This document shows positions 34,380 to 42,130 of a stretch of DNA of 64,000 nt, piece after piece. Position 1 is the stretch's first letter, and each line of letters starts with the position of its first letter. The position numbers were made by a program, and so were the translations under genes. A model generated the notes under the pieces. That model saw only the letters and a list, made by a program, of their open reading frames with translations. It was not told the DNA's origin and did no database searches. The stretch lies in contig NZ_FNEB01000003.1 of the NCBI RefSeq assembly GCF_900100005.1, positions 124,001-188,000 on the forward strand. Direction: 5' to 3'. The DNA is from Lutimaribacter saemankumensis. Its GTDB lineage: Bacteria > Pseudomonadota > Alphaproteobacteria > Rhodobacterales > Rhodobacteraceae.

Positions 34380-34619
34380 ATGTCCCACACCCCGCACGAG
34401 CTGCAGGAAGAATTCCCCGAATTCGCTGAAAAGATGTCCGCCATGAAGGCGGCGGATGCCCATTTCGCCAAGCTGGCGGATGAGTATCACGAGATTAACC
34501 GCGCCGTGCACCGCGCCGAAACCGATGTGGAACCCACCGACGATCTGCATATGGGTGAAATGCGCAAGAAGCGCGCGGCGCTGAAGGACGAGATCTACCG
34601 GATGCTGTCGGCGGCCTGA
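34380..34619 (+). CDS. DUF465/YdcH-family small helical protein
   Basis: A 79-residue, highly charged protein predicted as a helical hairpin or coiled coil (EFAEKMSAMKAADAHFAKLADEY, then HMGEMRKKRAALKDEIYRML). DUF465 proteins are common in proteobacteria and without known function. Preceded by AGGAGA at suitable spacing. Confidence 0.88.
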   Translation: MSHTPHELQEEFPEFAEKMSAMKAADAHFAKLADEYHEINRAVHRAETDVEPTDDLHMGEMRKKRAALKDEIYRMLSAA

Positions 34620-34655
34620 CTGGCGCCGGGCGAGTTCCGAAAGTCATGCGGATGA

Positions 34656-34690
34656 AAACGGGGGGCGGCGGCGCCACGGGGTGCCGCCCC
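34656..34690 (-). terminator. Intrinsic terminator of pccR
   Basis: Stem GGGGCGGC (34662-34669)/GCCGCCCC (34683-34690) followed on the minus strand by CCGTTTTC. It also lies in the path of the convergent DUF465 gene. Confidence 0.65.
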
Positions 34691-34703
34691 TTCCGCGTGA
34701 ATG

Positions 34704-36101
34704 TCACTCGACCCGGTAGGGCAGAACGCCGCGTTCGTTACTGTCGATCGAAAGGCGCCGCTCCAGTGGCGGTACCGACCGCTGGTGGCACTTCGTACGC
34801 TCGCAAATACGGCACGAAATGCCGATGGGCTCGTAGGCGCGCGGGTTGGTCAGGTCCAGATCGTCGGCATAGACCAGCGCATCGGCGTGGCGCACCTCGC
34901 ATCCCAGCGCGATGGCATAGCGCCGCGTGGGCGCGCCGAACGCGCCGCCCGGTTTGCTGACATCGCGGGCCAGGTTGATATAGCGCACCCCGTCGGGCGT
35001 TTCGGCAAGCTGCCGCAGAAACCGCCCCGGCGTTTCGAACGCGCGGTGTACGTTCCAAAGCGGGCAGGCCCCGCCGAAGCGCGCGAATTGCAATCGCGTG
35101 GCCGAGTGCCTTTTGGTGATGGTGCCTGCCTGATCGACGCGCACGAAAAAGAACGGGATGCCCTTGGCGCCCGGCCGTTGCAAGGTCGACAGCCGGTGCG
35201 CCACCTGTTCGATCGAGGCGGAAAACCGGGTGGCAAGCCTTTCCAGATCGTGACGGTCGGCCTGCGCCGCTTCGAGAAACCGAGTGTAAGGCATCAGCGC
35301 CGCCCCGGCAAAGTAGTTGGCCAGCCCGATCTTGGCGATGGCGCGGGCCTCTTCACTGCGGAATCGTGCGAAATCCAGCGTCGCCTCAAGCAGCTTGTTC
35401 TGCTGCAAAAGCGCGATCTGCAACAGGATCTGAAAGGTCTGGGTTTCGGGCGCCGCGCGGTTCGACAGCGTCAATGTGCGGGCTTCGGTATCGAAATGGC
35501 GCAGGCGGTCGCTGTCTGCCACGCGCAGTGTGATCCCGGCCTTTTCCAGCATCTCGGGCGCATAAAGCCGCATGGGGCGCTGGCCTGCCTGGGATGCCGC
35601 ATGTTCTGCCGCGCGGTCCACCGCGTCGATATAGTTGTCGCAATAGTGGAAAAAGTCGCGCACCTCGTCCCATGGGCTGGGTTGCAGCCGCGATTCCTCG
35701 CGCCCCAGCGCTTCGTCCAGGCTGGCAAGGCGTTCGTGTGTCTGCCGATAGGCGCGGTGCAGGTCGATGAAGGCGCGCGCCAGTGCAGGCGCGTTCGACG
35801 CGGTCAGCCGCAGATCGGCCAGCGGTGGCGGGCTGTCGCCAAAAATCGGGTCGGCCATCGCTTCGCGCATGTCGCTGACCAGCCTTTCGCTGTCGCCGGT
35901 CGAAAGCTCGGTCACGTCGAACCCGAACTCCTGCGCCAGTGCCAGCACCACGGTGGTACTGACGGGGCGGTTGTTGTTCTCCATCTGGTTCAGATAGGGC
36001 AGGGACACGCCCAGCTTGGCGGCAAAATCCTTTTGGGTCAGGCCAAGACGCTGACGCGTCTCGCGCAGTTTCGCGCCGGCATAGAGTTTTTTCGTGGGCA
36101 T
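34704..36101 (-). CDS. pccR: Short-chain fatty acyl-CoA regulator PccR (ScfR family)
   Basis: A 465-residue regulator: N-terminal XRE-type HTH (residues 9-62, LRETRQRLGLTQKDFAAKLGVSLPYLNQMENN), a central DUF955-like region and a C-terminal DUF2083 domain with a Cys set (CRICERTKC) near 425-435. In Rhodobacter sphaeroides PccR activates propionyl-CoA carboxylase genes when propionyl-CoA is present, by binding TTTGCAAA-type repeats. Such repeats occur upstream of this gene and of pccB. ATG 36101 (MPTKKLYAG) is the family start. Confidence 0.92.
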   Translation of the reverse strand: MPTKKLYAGAKLRETRQRLGLTQKDFAAKLGVSLPYLNQMENNNRPVSTTVVLALAQEFGFDVTELSTGDSERLVSDMREAMADPIFGDSPPPLADLRLTASNAPALARAFIDLHRAYRQTHERLASLDEALGREESRLQPSPWDEVRDFFHYCDNYIDAVDRAAEHAASQAGQRPMRLYAPEMLEKAGITLRVADSDRLRHFDTEARTLTLSNRAAPETQTFQILLQIALLQQNKLLEATLDFARFRSEEARAIAKIGLANYFAGAALMPYTRFLEAAQADRHDLERLATRFSASIEQVAHRLSTLQRPGAKGIPFFFVRVDQAGTITKRHSATRLQFARFGGACPLWNVHRAFETPGRFLRQLAETPDGVRYINLARDVSKPGGAFGAPTRRYAIALGCEVRHADALVYADDLDLTNPRAYEPIGISCRICERTKCHQRSVPPLERRLSIDSNERGVLPYRVE

Positions 36102-36109
36102 CGGGTCGC

Positions 36110-36147
36110 TTTGCAGATTTGCGTTTGACGCAGACTGCCTTTGCAAA
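36110..36147. promoter_or_regulatory. PccR-type boxes upstream of pccR
   Basis: TTTGCAGA (36110-36117), TTTGC (36118-36122) and a perfect TTTGCAAA (36140-36147) lie within 50 bp of the pccR start, fitting autoregulation. The overall spacing departs from the described TTTGCAAA-N4-TTTGCAAA. Confidence 0.55.
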
Positions 36148-36173
36148 CTGGTGATGTCCAGACTGTGCCGGAC

Positions 36174-37388
36174 TTACAAGCCAAGCTGGCGTTCGCGCAC
36201 GATGACTCCGGCAATCGCGATGACTGCAAGCAGCGAGGTGACGAACATGATCCAGATCAGCGGGAACTCACCGGCCCCCGGCACCAGCAGCGCGCCGGCC
36301 AGCGCGGACAGCGCCGCGCCGCCGCCGATCATGATCGCCCCGCCCAGCCCCGACGCGGTTCCCGCCAGATGCGGGCGCACCGACAGCATGCCCGCCGTGG
36401 CGTTCGCGATCGTCATTCCGTTGCCCACGCCCACAAGGGTCATGAACCCGAAAAAGCTGATCGGGCTGGAATGCCCGGTGTAGGACGACAGCAGCGACAG
36501 CGCCATGCCGAGGGTCGAAATGATAGTCCCCCACAGAACCATGCGGTTCACGCCTGTCCGCGCGGCAAACGCGCCGGTGATCCAGTTGCCAAGGAAATAC
36601 CCGATCGACGGGGCCGCGAAATAGATGCCCATTTCGCCCGGGCTCAGCCCGAACACGTTCGAGGCCACGAACGGCGCGCCGCCGAGATAGGCAAAGAACG
36701 CCCCCGATCCAAAGGCCGCCGCCATGCAATAGCCCCAGAAACGCGGGCTTTTCAAAAGCTCGGGATATTCGCGGAACTGATCGGCAAGGCTGTTTTCCGA
36801 TTCCCGTGCCGTTTCGCCGAGATCGCGCCAGGACAGCCAGAACACCAGAAGACCGGCGAGAAAGAGCAGTATGAAATTCGCATGCCAGCCGAACAACTCT
36901 TCGAGAAGGCCGCCGATGGCGGGGCCGATCATCGGCACGACCGCCATGCCCATCGTGACATAACCGATCATGGATGCGGCCCGGTCCTGCGTGAACATGT
37001 CGCGCACAACGGCCCGGCTCAGCACCATTGCGACGGCGACCACTGCCTGCAGCATGCGAAACATCAGAAAGACGGTTACGTTCGGCGCCAGTATGCAGCC
37101 CAGTGTCGCCAGCAGATACAGCGTCAAGCCACCCAGGATCACCGGCCGCCGCCCGAACTTGTCTGAGATCGGCCCGACGAGGATCTGCAGAATCGCGTTC
37201 ATGGCCAGGTAGATCGCCACAGACAGCTGCATCAGCCGGTATTCTGTTTCGAAATACGCGGTCATCCCGGGCAGGGACGGCAGGAAGACGTTCATGCTAA
37301 GCGCGGAAATGCCGGCCAGCAGGATCAGCGTCGAGATATGAGGAGGCGTCGTGCGGTCCAAATAGCGCACGTCAGGTGAGTCACTCAT
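36174..37388 (-). CDS. MFS drug exporter, Bcr/CflA type
   Basis: A 404-residue twelve-helix transporter with the motif DKFGRRPVILGG between helices 2 and 3 (MFS motif A) and the Bcr/CflA-like opening LILLAGISALSMNVFLPSLP. Substrates in this group are drugs, sulfonamides or amino acid derivatives. Start is ambiguous: ATG 37388 (MSDSPDVRYL) or ATG 37424; neither has a clear ribosome site. A perfect inverted repeat lies just upstream of 37388. Confidence 0.85.
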   Translation of the reverse strand: MSDSPDVRYLDRTTPPHISTLILLAGISALSMNVFLPSLPGMTAYFETEYRLMQLSVAIYLAMNAILQILVGPISDKFGRRPVILGGLTLYLLATLGCILAPNVTVFLMFRMLQAVVAVAMVLSRAVVRDMFTQDRAASMIGYVTMGMAVVPMIGPAIGGLLEELFGWHANFILLFLAGLLVFWLSWRDLGETARESENSLADQFREYPELLKSPRFWGYCMAAAFGSGAFFAYLGGAPFVASNVFGLSPGEMGIYFAAPSIGYFLGNWITGAFAARTGVNRMVLWGTIISTLGMALSLLSSYTGHSSPISFFGFMTLVGVGNGMTIANATAGMLSVRPHLAGTASGLGGAIMIGGGAALSALAGALLVPGAGEFPLIWIMFVTSLLAVIAIAGVIVRERQLGL

Positions 37389-37391
37389 GAC

Positions 37392-37407
37392 ATATGCGTA
37401 TGCATAT
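37392..37407. promoter_or_regulatory. Inverted repeat before the MFS exporter gene
   Basis: ATATGC-GTAT-GCATAT, a perfect 6-bp inverted repeat ending 4 bp from the ATG at 37388. Likely operator for an unseen regulator; if the 37424 start is used it lies inside the gene. Confidence 0.4.
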
Positions 37408-37448
37408 AGCTTGGGAGTGTCCATATTTGCCGCTGGGTCATTTGCTGT

Positions 37449-37493
37449 TTTGCAATTCGCTGCACTCGTTCTTCACAAGATTTGCAAATTTGC
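37449..37493. promoter_or_regulatory. PccR-type boxes upstream of pccB
   Basis: TTTGCAAT (37449-37456) and TTTGCAAATTTGC (37481-37493, a perfect TTTGCAAA joined to a further TTTGC half-site). These resemble the TTTGCAAA repeats bound by PccR and lie 64-108 bp before the pccB start. Confidence 0.65.
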
Positions 37494-37556
37494 CGGATTC
37501 CGCTTTGTCACGACGCCGCGCAACATTATAACCCGCACAAACGGAAGGGGACCGCC

Positions 37557-39089
37557 ATGAAAGACATCCTGCAGGAATTGGAAGACCGTCGTAACGCCGC
37601 CCGGCTGGGTGGGGGCGAAAAGCGCATCGAAGGCCAGCACGGCAAGGGCAAACTGACCGCCCGCGAACGTATCGAGCTGCTGGTGGATGAAGGCAGCTTT
37701 GAAGAGTACGACATGTTCGTCGCGCATCGCTGCACCGATTTCGGGATGGAAAAGAACCGTCCCTACGGCGACGGCGTGGTGACCGGCTGGGGCACGATCA
37801 ACGGGCGCATGGTCTATGTGTTCAGCCAGGATTTCACAGTTCTGGGCGGGTCGGTGTCGGCCACCCACGCGATGAAGATCTGCAAGATCATGGACATGGC
37901 CATGCAAAACGGTGCGCCCGTGATCGGCATCAACGACTCGGGCGGTGCGCGTATCCAGGAAGGTGTGGATTCGCTGGCCGGCTACGGCGAGGTTTTCCAG
38001 CGCAACATCATGGCGTCGGGTGTGGTGCCGCAGATCAGCCTGATCATGGGCCCCTGCGCCGGCGGCGCGGTTTACAGCCCGGCGATGACCGACTTCATCT
38101 TCATGGTCAAGGACAGCAGCTACATGTTCGTGACCGGCCCGGACGTGGTCAAGACCGTGACGAACGAGGTCGTGACCGCCGAGGAACTGGGCGGCGCATC
38201 GACCCACACCAAGAAATCTTCGGTCGCGGATGGTGCGTTTGAAAACGATGTCGAGGCCCTGGCCGAAGTGCGCCGCCTTGTCGACTTCCTGCCCGCCAAC
38301 AACCGTGAAAAGCCGCCCGTGCGCCCGTTCTTCGACGATGTCGACCGGGTCGAGGAAAGCCTGGACACGCTGGTGCCGGAAAACCCCAACACGCCCTATG
38401 ACATGAAGGAACTGATCCTCAAGGTCGCGGATGAGGGGGATTTCTACGAGATCCAGGAAGATTTCGCCAAGAACATCATCACCGGCTTCATCCGTCTCGA
38501 GGGGCAGACCGTGGGTGTGGTCGCGAACCAGCCGATGGTTCTGGCCGGCGTGCTGGATATCGACAGCGCCCGCAAGGCGGCCCGCTTCGTGCGGTTCTGC
38601 GATGCGTTCGAGATCCCGATCCTGACGCTTGTGGATGTTCCCGGCTTCCTGCCGGGGACCAAGCAGGAATATGACGGCGTGATCAAGCACGGCGCAAAGC
38701 TGCTCTTTGCCTATGGCGAAGCGACGGTGCCCAAGGTGACGGTCATCACGCGCAAGGCTTATGGCGGGGCCTACGTGGTCATGGCGTCCAAGCACCTGCG
38801 CGCCGACGTCAACTATGCCTGGCCCACCTCCGAGGTGGCGGTGATGGGCGCCAAGGGCGCGACCGAGATCCTGTATCGCTCGGAGCTGGGCGATGCCGAC
38901 AAGATCGCGCAGCGCACCAAGGAGTATGAGGACGCGTTCGCCAACCCGTTCGTTGCGGCCGAGCGCGGCTTCATCGACGAGGTGATCCAGCCCCGCTCGA
39001 CGCGCAAACGCGTGGCGCGCGCCTTCGCGATGCTGCGCAACAAGAAGCAGTCGATGCCCTGGAAAAAGCACGACAACATCCCGCTTTGA
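37557..39089 (+). CDS. pccB: Propionyl-CoA carboxylase beta subunit PccB
   Basis: A 510-residue carboxyltransferase subunit. Two crotonase-like halves show [12 protein letters not shown] and [13 protein letters not shown] in the first, VDVPGFLPG and [13 protein letters not shown] in the second; the residue environment matches propionyl-CoA rather than acetyl-CoA carboxylases. With the biotinylated PccA (42131) it makes (S)-methylmalonyl-CoA from propionyl-CoA. A hairpin after the stop may limit readthrough into the small genes behind. Confidence 0.95.
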   Translation: MKDILQELEDRRNAARLGGGEKRIEGQHGKGKLTARERIELLVDEGSFEEYDMFVAHRCTDFGMEKNRPYGDGVVTGWGTINGRMVYVFSQDFTVLGGSVSATHAMKICKIMDMAMQNGAPVIGINDSGGARIQEGVDSLAGYGEVFQRNIMASGVVPQISLIMGPCAGGAVYSPAMTDFIFMVKDSSYMFVTGPDVVKTVTNEVVTAEELGGASTHTKKSSVADGAFENDVEALAEVRRLVDFLPANNREKPPVRPFFDDVDRVEESLDTLVPENPNTPYDMKELILKVADEGDFYEIQEDFAKNIITGFIRLEGQTVGVVANQPMVLAGVLDIDSARKAARFVRFCDAFEIPILTLVDVPGFLPGTKQEYDGVIKHGAKLLFAYGEATVPKVTVITRKAYGGAYVVMASKHLRADVNYAWPTSEVAVMGAKGATEILYRSELGDADKIAQRTKEYEDAFANPFVAAERGFIDEVIQPRSTRKRVARAFAMLRNKKQSMPWKKHDNIPL

Positions 39090-39097
39090 TCGCTGGC

Positions 39098-39130
39098 CGG
39101 GCAGGGGGCTGACGGCCCTCGCCCGACTTT
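39098..39130 (+). terminator. Probable terminator/attenuator after pccB
   Basis: Stem CGGGC-AGGG with CCCT-C-GCCCG (one bulge), then ACTTTTC. Because genes on the same strand continue after it, it may act as an attenuator that lowers downstream transcription. Confidence 0.6.
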
Positions 39131-39152
39131 TCGTCGCCCGGAGGACCATGTT

Positions 39153-39515
39153 TTGGCGGAAGCAACGCATAGAAACGGCTGGCATGCGGAGCGCACCGAC
39201 GCGGCGGTCACCGTTTCGCGTGGGCGGCCCGTGCGGTTCGACCTTGCGGTCGAGGCGCGCTTTCCCGTCATGGGCCGGGAAAGGCTGGCCCGCCAGATCC
39301 GCCAGGACATGTGGCGAGCGCTGCAACGCCTGCGTGGGTTTCGCCCTGCGGTGCAGGTCATGCGCGACGGCGGCGGGCTGCGGGTCGTCGCGGGCGGCGC
39401 GGTCGATGCGCCGTTTCCCAGGCAACGCGCCGAAGCGGTCATTCGCGACATTCTTGAAAACCCGGCCAACCGTGCGCGCTGGCAGCGATTTGCCGGAGGC
39501 CGTCATGACACATAG
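39153..39515 (+). CDS. Hypothetical protein, pccB-DUF6497 linker gene
   Basis: A 120-residue basic, soluble protein (RDIL and RWQRFAGG near the end; central MGRERLARQIRQDMWRALQRL helix). Starts at TTG 39153, with GGAGG exactly 8 bases upstream; an ATG at 39148 in another frame is too close to that site. It overlaps the next gene by 11 bases. No function recognised. Confidence 0.65.
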   Translation: MAEATHRNGWHAERTDAAVTVSRGRPVRFDLAVEARFPVMGRERLARQIRQDMWRALQRLRGFRPAVQVMRDGGGLRVVAGGAVDAPFPRQRAEAVIRDILENPANRARWQRFAGGRHDT

Positions 39516-39915
39516 GCGGATTGGCGTTTTCGTCGCGCTCTGGGGGGCGTTAGCCTGCGCGACCACGGCGACAGGGCAGGAGGAGGCCCTCGCCGTGCCC
39601 TCGGGGCTCGACTTGCGCCTGCAGGAAGTCCGTCTGGAGGATGGCATTTTCGGCCAGCCGCGCGCAGCACGCTTCCGGTTTGTGGCCCCCGCGATCGGCG
39701 AGGGTGCAAGCTTTGCCGACGTAGAGGCGGATTTTGCGTATCTTTGCGAAAACCTCGCGCTGCCCTGGTTGGCGGAGCGCGGTGAAAACGTGCCGCGCGT
39801 CGTCATTTCCTATGCTGCGCGCGACATCGAGTTCGGTGCGATCGACCCCGAGATCGTGCAGTTTTTCGATGCCTTCCGCGTCGAAAACGGCACCTGCATC
39901 TGGGAGAATTTCTGA
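39505..39915 (+). CDS. DUF6497-family secreted protein
   Basis: A 136-residue protein with a signal peptide (RIGVFVALWGALACATTATG, cleavage near residue 22) and a conserved acidic domain of unknown function (VEADFAYLCENLALPWLAE, VVISYAARDIEFG, VQFFDAFRVENGTC). I assign it to DUF6497 from memory of the Rhodobacteraceae pccB neighbourhood. The ATG at 39505 has GGAGG six bases upstream. Confidence 0.7.
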   Translation: MTHRRIGVFVALWGALACATTATGQEEALAVPSGLDLRLQEVRLEDGIFGQPRAARFRFVAPAIGEGASFADVEADFAYLCENLALPWLAERGENVPRVVISYAARDIEFGAIDPEIVQFFDAFRVENGTCIWENF

Positions 39916-40129
39916 CCATGCCACAATATGTTGCGGGACATAGTTCAGAAATCGCGGCGAATGCGGCTTTCCCGTCACAGCGCGCCGGGCTGTGGCCGGC
40001 GACGTATCAATTTTCCCGTCCTTCTTGTATTCTGCGCGGCGGTTGCACCCGAGCGACCAACACCTCGTACGAGGGGCAGGTGGCGCCTGAAGGTGCCGAT
40101 TTGTCCAAAACAAGAGACAGGAGAAACAG

Positions 40130-40273
40130 ATGTCGAAGTGCATCAAGAGCATGCTCGCGCTTGGGCTGGTTGCCGGTCTGGCAGCCTGCGCAAAAGCGCC
40201 CGAGGAAGAATACGTCGTGGTCGAGCCCGAACCGATCTCGGTCGAGCCGACTTACACCGGCAAGTACAAGTAA
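40130..40273 (+). CDS. Small lipoprotein (47 aa)
   Basis: A 47-residue predicted lipoprotein: basic start MSKCIKS, hydrophobic core, lipobox LAAC with Cys20, then an acidic tail AKAPEEEYVVVEPEP. AGGAG sits 7 bases before the ATG. Cytoplasmic export and lipid modification would leave a 28-residue tail on a membrane surface. Function unknown. Confidence 0.75.
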   Translation: MSKCIKSMLALGLVAGLAACAKAPEEEYVVVEPEPISVEPTYTGKYK

Positions 40274-40423
40274 TCCCTTCCGTGGATTGCCGGGGCAGGC
40301 CACAAGGCCTGTCCCATTTCCGCAGCTTGATAAAGATCAAGGTGTAGAGGCCTCGAATAGCGTTTCTTTTTCAAGCCGGGCCTGGCTAGGGCGCGGATTT
40401 GGAGAAGATGGAGGCCAAAAAAG

Positions 40424-40831
40424 ATGTTCAATAAGATTAAACCTGTTTTGGCGACTGCAATCCTTGCCGGTGTTGCGGCATGTGCCCAGGCGCCCGAGCC
40501 TGTCGGGGTTGCACCTACATTTGATAAACTCGGAAACGCTTACTGCCCGGTCGGGTATGCGCTGTCTGGCGATGTCTGCATCCCTGCAAAAAGCGCGTCC
40601 ATGTCTGACGACGGGCATGGAACGACGGCGTCAACCGATTCCGGCACGGATGACAGTTCTGACACCGGAACCGATACGGATACCGACACGCCCGGCGATG
40701 ATGACAATGGCGGCGGTGGAAACCAGAACCAAAGCCAGAACAGCAATCAAAATAGCAACCAGAACAGCAATCAAAACAGCAACCAGAACAGCAACCAGAA
40801 CAGCAACCAGAGCGGCAATCCGAACGACTGA
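40424..40831 (+). CDS. Lipoprotein with Asn/Gln/Ser tandem repeat
   Basis: A 135-residue lipoprotein: lipobox GVAAC with Cys20, a short Cys-containing domain (AYCPVGYALSGDVCIP, residues 39-54), a low-complexity Ser/Thr/Asp linker (60-95) and a C-terminal run of NQNS/NSNQ repeats (about 100-130). The DNA behind the run consists of near-identical 12-bp units (about 40724-40815), so unit number can change easily. Looks like a surface-exposed stalk protein; function unknown. Confidence 0.8.
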   Translation: MFNKIKPVLATAILAGVAACAQAPEPVGVAPTFDKLGNAYCPVGYALSGDVCIPAKSASMSDDGHGTTASTDSGTDDSSDTGTDTDTDTPGDDDNGGGGNQNQSQNSNQNSNQNSNQNSNQNSNQNSNQSGNPND

Positions 40832-40873
40832 CGCATCCGGCGCCGCGCTCTTCGGATGCATGGAGGGCGCGGC

Positions 40874-41218
40874 ATGCTGAAACACCGTGGTTTCCCGGGC
40901 CGTCTTCCCGGGTCCGATTTTCAGTTCACGATCCGACGCGCCAACCCGAAAGGCGCAACGCCCCTGACCCGGCGGGAACGTTACCGCGACCGCAAGGCGG
41001 TGGACAAACGCGCCGACGCGGCATTTCTTGGCGCGCTGTGGGACCATTTTGGCGACCAGCCGTTCGAAAGGGGCAATCTGGATGCCGGCAGGCTGAGCTG
41101 GCTGTTCGGCCGCGAGGTCATCGCTGCCGAAGATCCGTTCGATCCAGAAAGCTATGACGCCCTTCTCGTGATCGACGAAGCGGTCGCGCGCGCCTCTTTC
41201 CCGGAGGTGTTCGAGTGA
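40874..41218 (+). CDS. Hypothetical protein (114 aa)
   Basis: A soluble protein with a basic N-terminal half (RRANPKGATPLTRRERYRDRKAVDKR) and an acidic C-terminal half (EDPFDPESYDALLVIDEAV). No motif is recognised. The start at 40874 follows GGAGG at acceptable spacing. It is the last gene before a 355-bp gap. Confidence 0.65.
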   Translation: MLKHRGFPGRLPGSDFQFTIRRANPKGATPLTRRERYRDRKAVDKRADAAFLGALWDHFGDQPFERGNLDAGRLSWLFGREVIAAEDPFDPESYDALLVIDEAVARASFPEVFE

Positions 41219-41573
41219 TGATCGGCATTTTCCTGCGCAAGACATCGCAACTTTGGCGGGAAATGGCTTATCCGGCCGGTATTCTCGCAAAGCCGATTGC
41301 CGTGCGCGGGCGTGGCATGCATCGTGATTCCGTAGTGGTAAACCGGACATCCCACACCGGGATGATCAGTCTGAACCGTTACCCTTCCCCTGTCGGGCGG
41401 CACGGCTACCCCCAAGGCCGGCCGCCCAATTTTTTCCTGTTTGAACAAAAGCTTGGTTCGCATCGGCAAGGGTTCGCCGGAAACGTGCGGATGCGCGTTG
41501 CGCCCTTTCCTTCGGGCGCTGGTGTTGCAAGATGGCGTCTGGCGATCAACGCAATCCAGGAACAGGACAAAGC
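41219..41573. other. 355-bp intergenic region without visible gene
   Basis: A frame from 41215 to 42114 runs through this stretch and two lipoprotein genes, but its composition is that of noncoding sequence. I see no hairpin terminator or repeat; promoters for the lipoprotein genes at 41574 and 41879 probably lie in its second half. Confidence 0.5.
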
Positions 41574-41777
41574 ATGCAGATCAAACCGATACTCTTCGCT
41601 GTCGCATCGACCGCTGCGCTTGCCGGCTGTGGCGACACCGCATTGGAGCAAAGCCTCATGGGGGCGGGCGCCGGTGCAGCGGGTGCCGCGGTTCTTGATA
41701 CCAGCCTGGCCGGTGGCGCCCTTGTCGGTGCCGTCGCCAACGTGGCCTATTGCCAGCAATACCCATCGCGGTGTTGA
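41574..41777 (+). CDS. Glycine-zipper lipoprotein (67 aa)
   Basis: A small lipoprotein: MQIKPILFAVASTAALAGC with lipobox LAGC (Cys19), followed by a Gly/Ala-rich stretch (GAGAGAAGAAVLDTSLAGGALVGAV) that resembles glycine-zipper membrane domains, and a C-terminal Cys pair (YCQQYPSRC) that may form a disulfide. Similar proteins are frequent in Rhodobacteraceae; role unknown. Confidence 0.78.
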   Translation: MQIKPILFAVASTAALAGCGDTALEQSLMGAGAGAAGAAVLDTSLAGGALVGAVANVAYCQQYPSRC

Positions 41778-41878
41778 CGCAACACTTTGCCGGGTAAGGC
41801 GGCTCTCCCCTAGCGGGAAACGACCGGTTTCTGTAAGCTCCTGCTCAAAGCCTGAACATAAAAACCGAGGCAACGAGC

Positions 41879-42007
41879 ATGAAAACCGTCAGAATCCTGG
41901 CTGCGATGGGCATCATCGCGGCGATCGCTGGATGTTCGGTGCAACCCGAAACGTCCAGCCGCTTTCAATTCAGCCCGGCGCAAGCGTCGCTTCTGGGCAT
42001 CGACTGA
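41879..42007 (+). CDS. Very small lipoprotein (42 aa)
   Basis: MKTVRILAAMGIIAAIAGC then SVQPETSSRFQF: a 42-residue predicted lipoprotein with lipobox IAGC (Cys19) and a 23-residue polar tail. GAGG lies about nine bases before the ATG. It ends 123 bp before pccA. Too short for domain assignment; the clean lipobox is the main evidence. Confidence 0.65.
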   Translation: MKTVRILAAMGIIAAIAGCSVQPETSSRFQFSPAQASLLGID

Positions 42008-42130
42008 CGCCGCGCACCCGCAACCGGGTGCCGGCCCGCCATCAACCGAACCACACGCGAAACAGCGTCGATCGCCCTTGGGCGGCCGGCGCTGTCTTGC
42101 GTTCTGCACCATGAGGAAAAGGGACAGCGC

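Noticed and set aside
40724-40815. Short tandem repeat considered as a CRISPR array
   Set aside because: The 12-bp units are contiguous without spacers and code in frame for the NQNS tail of a lipoprotein.
41215-42114. A 299-codon plus-strand frame through the lipoprotein region
   Set aside because: It contains no domain or signal and crosses two better supported lipoprotein genes in other frames.
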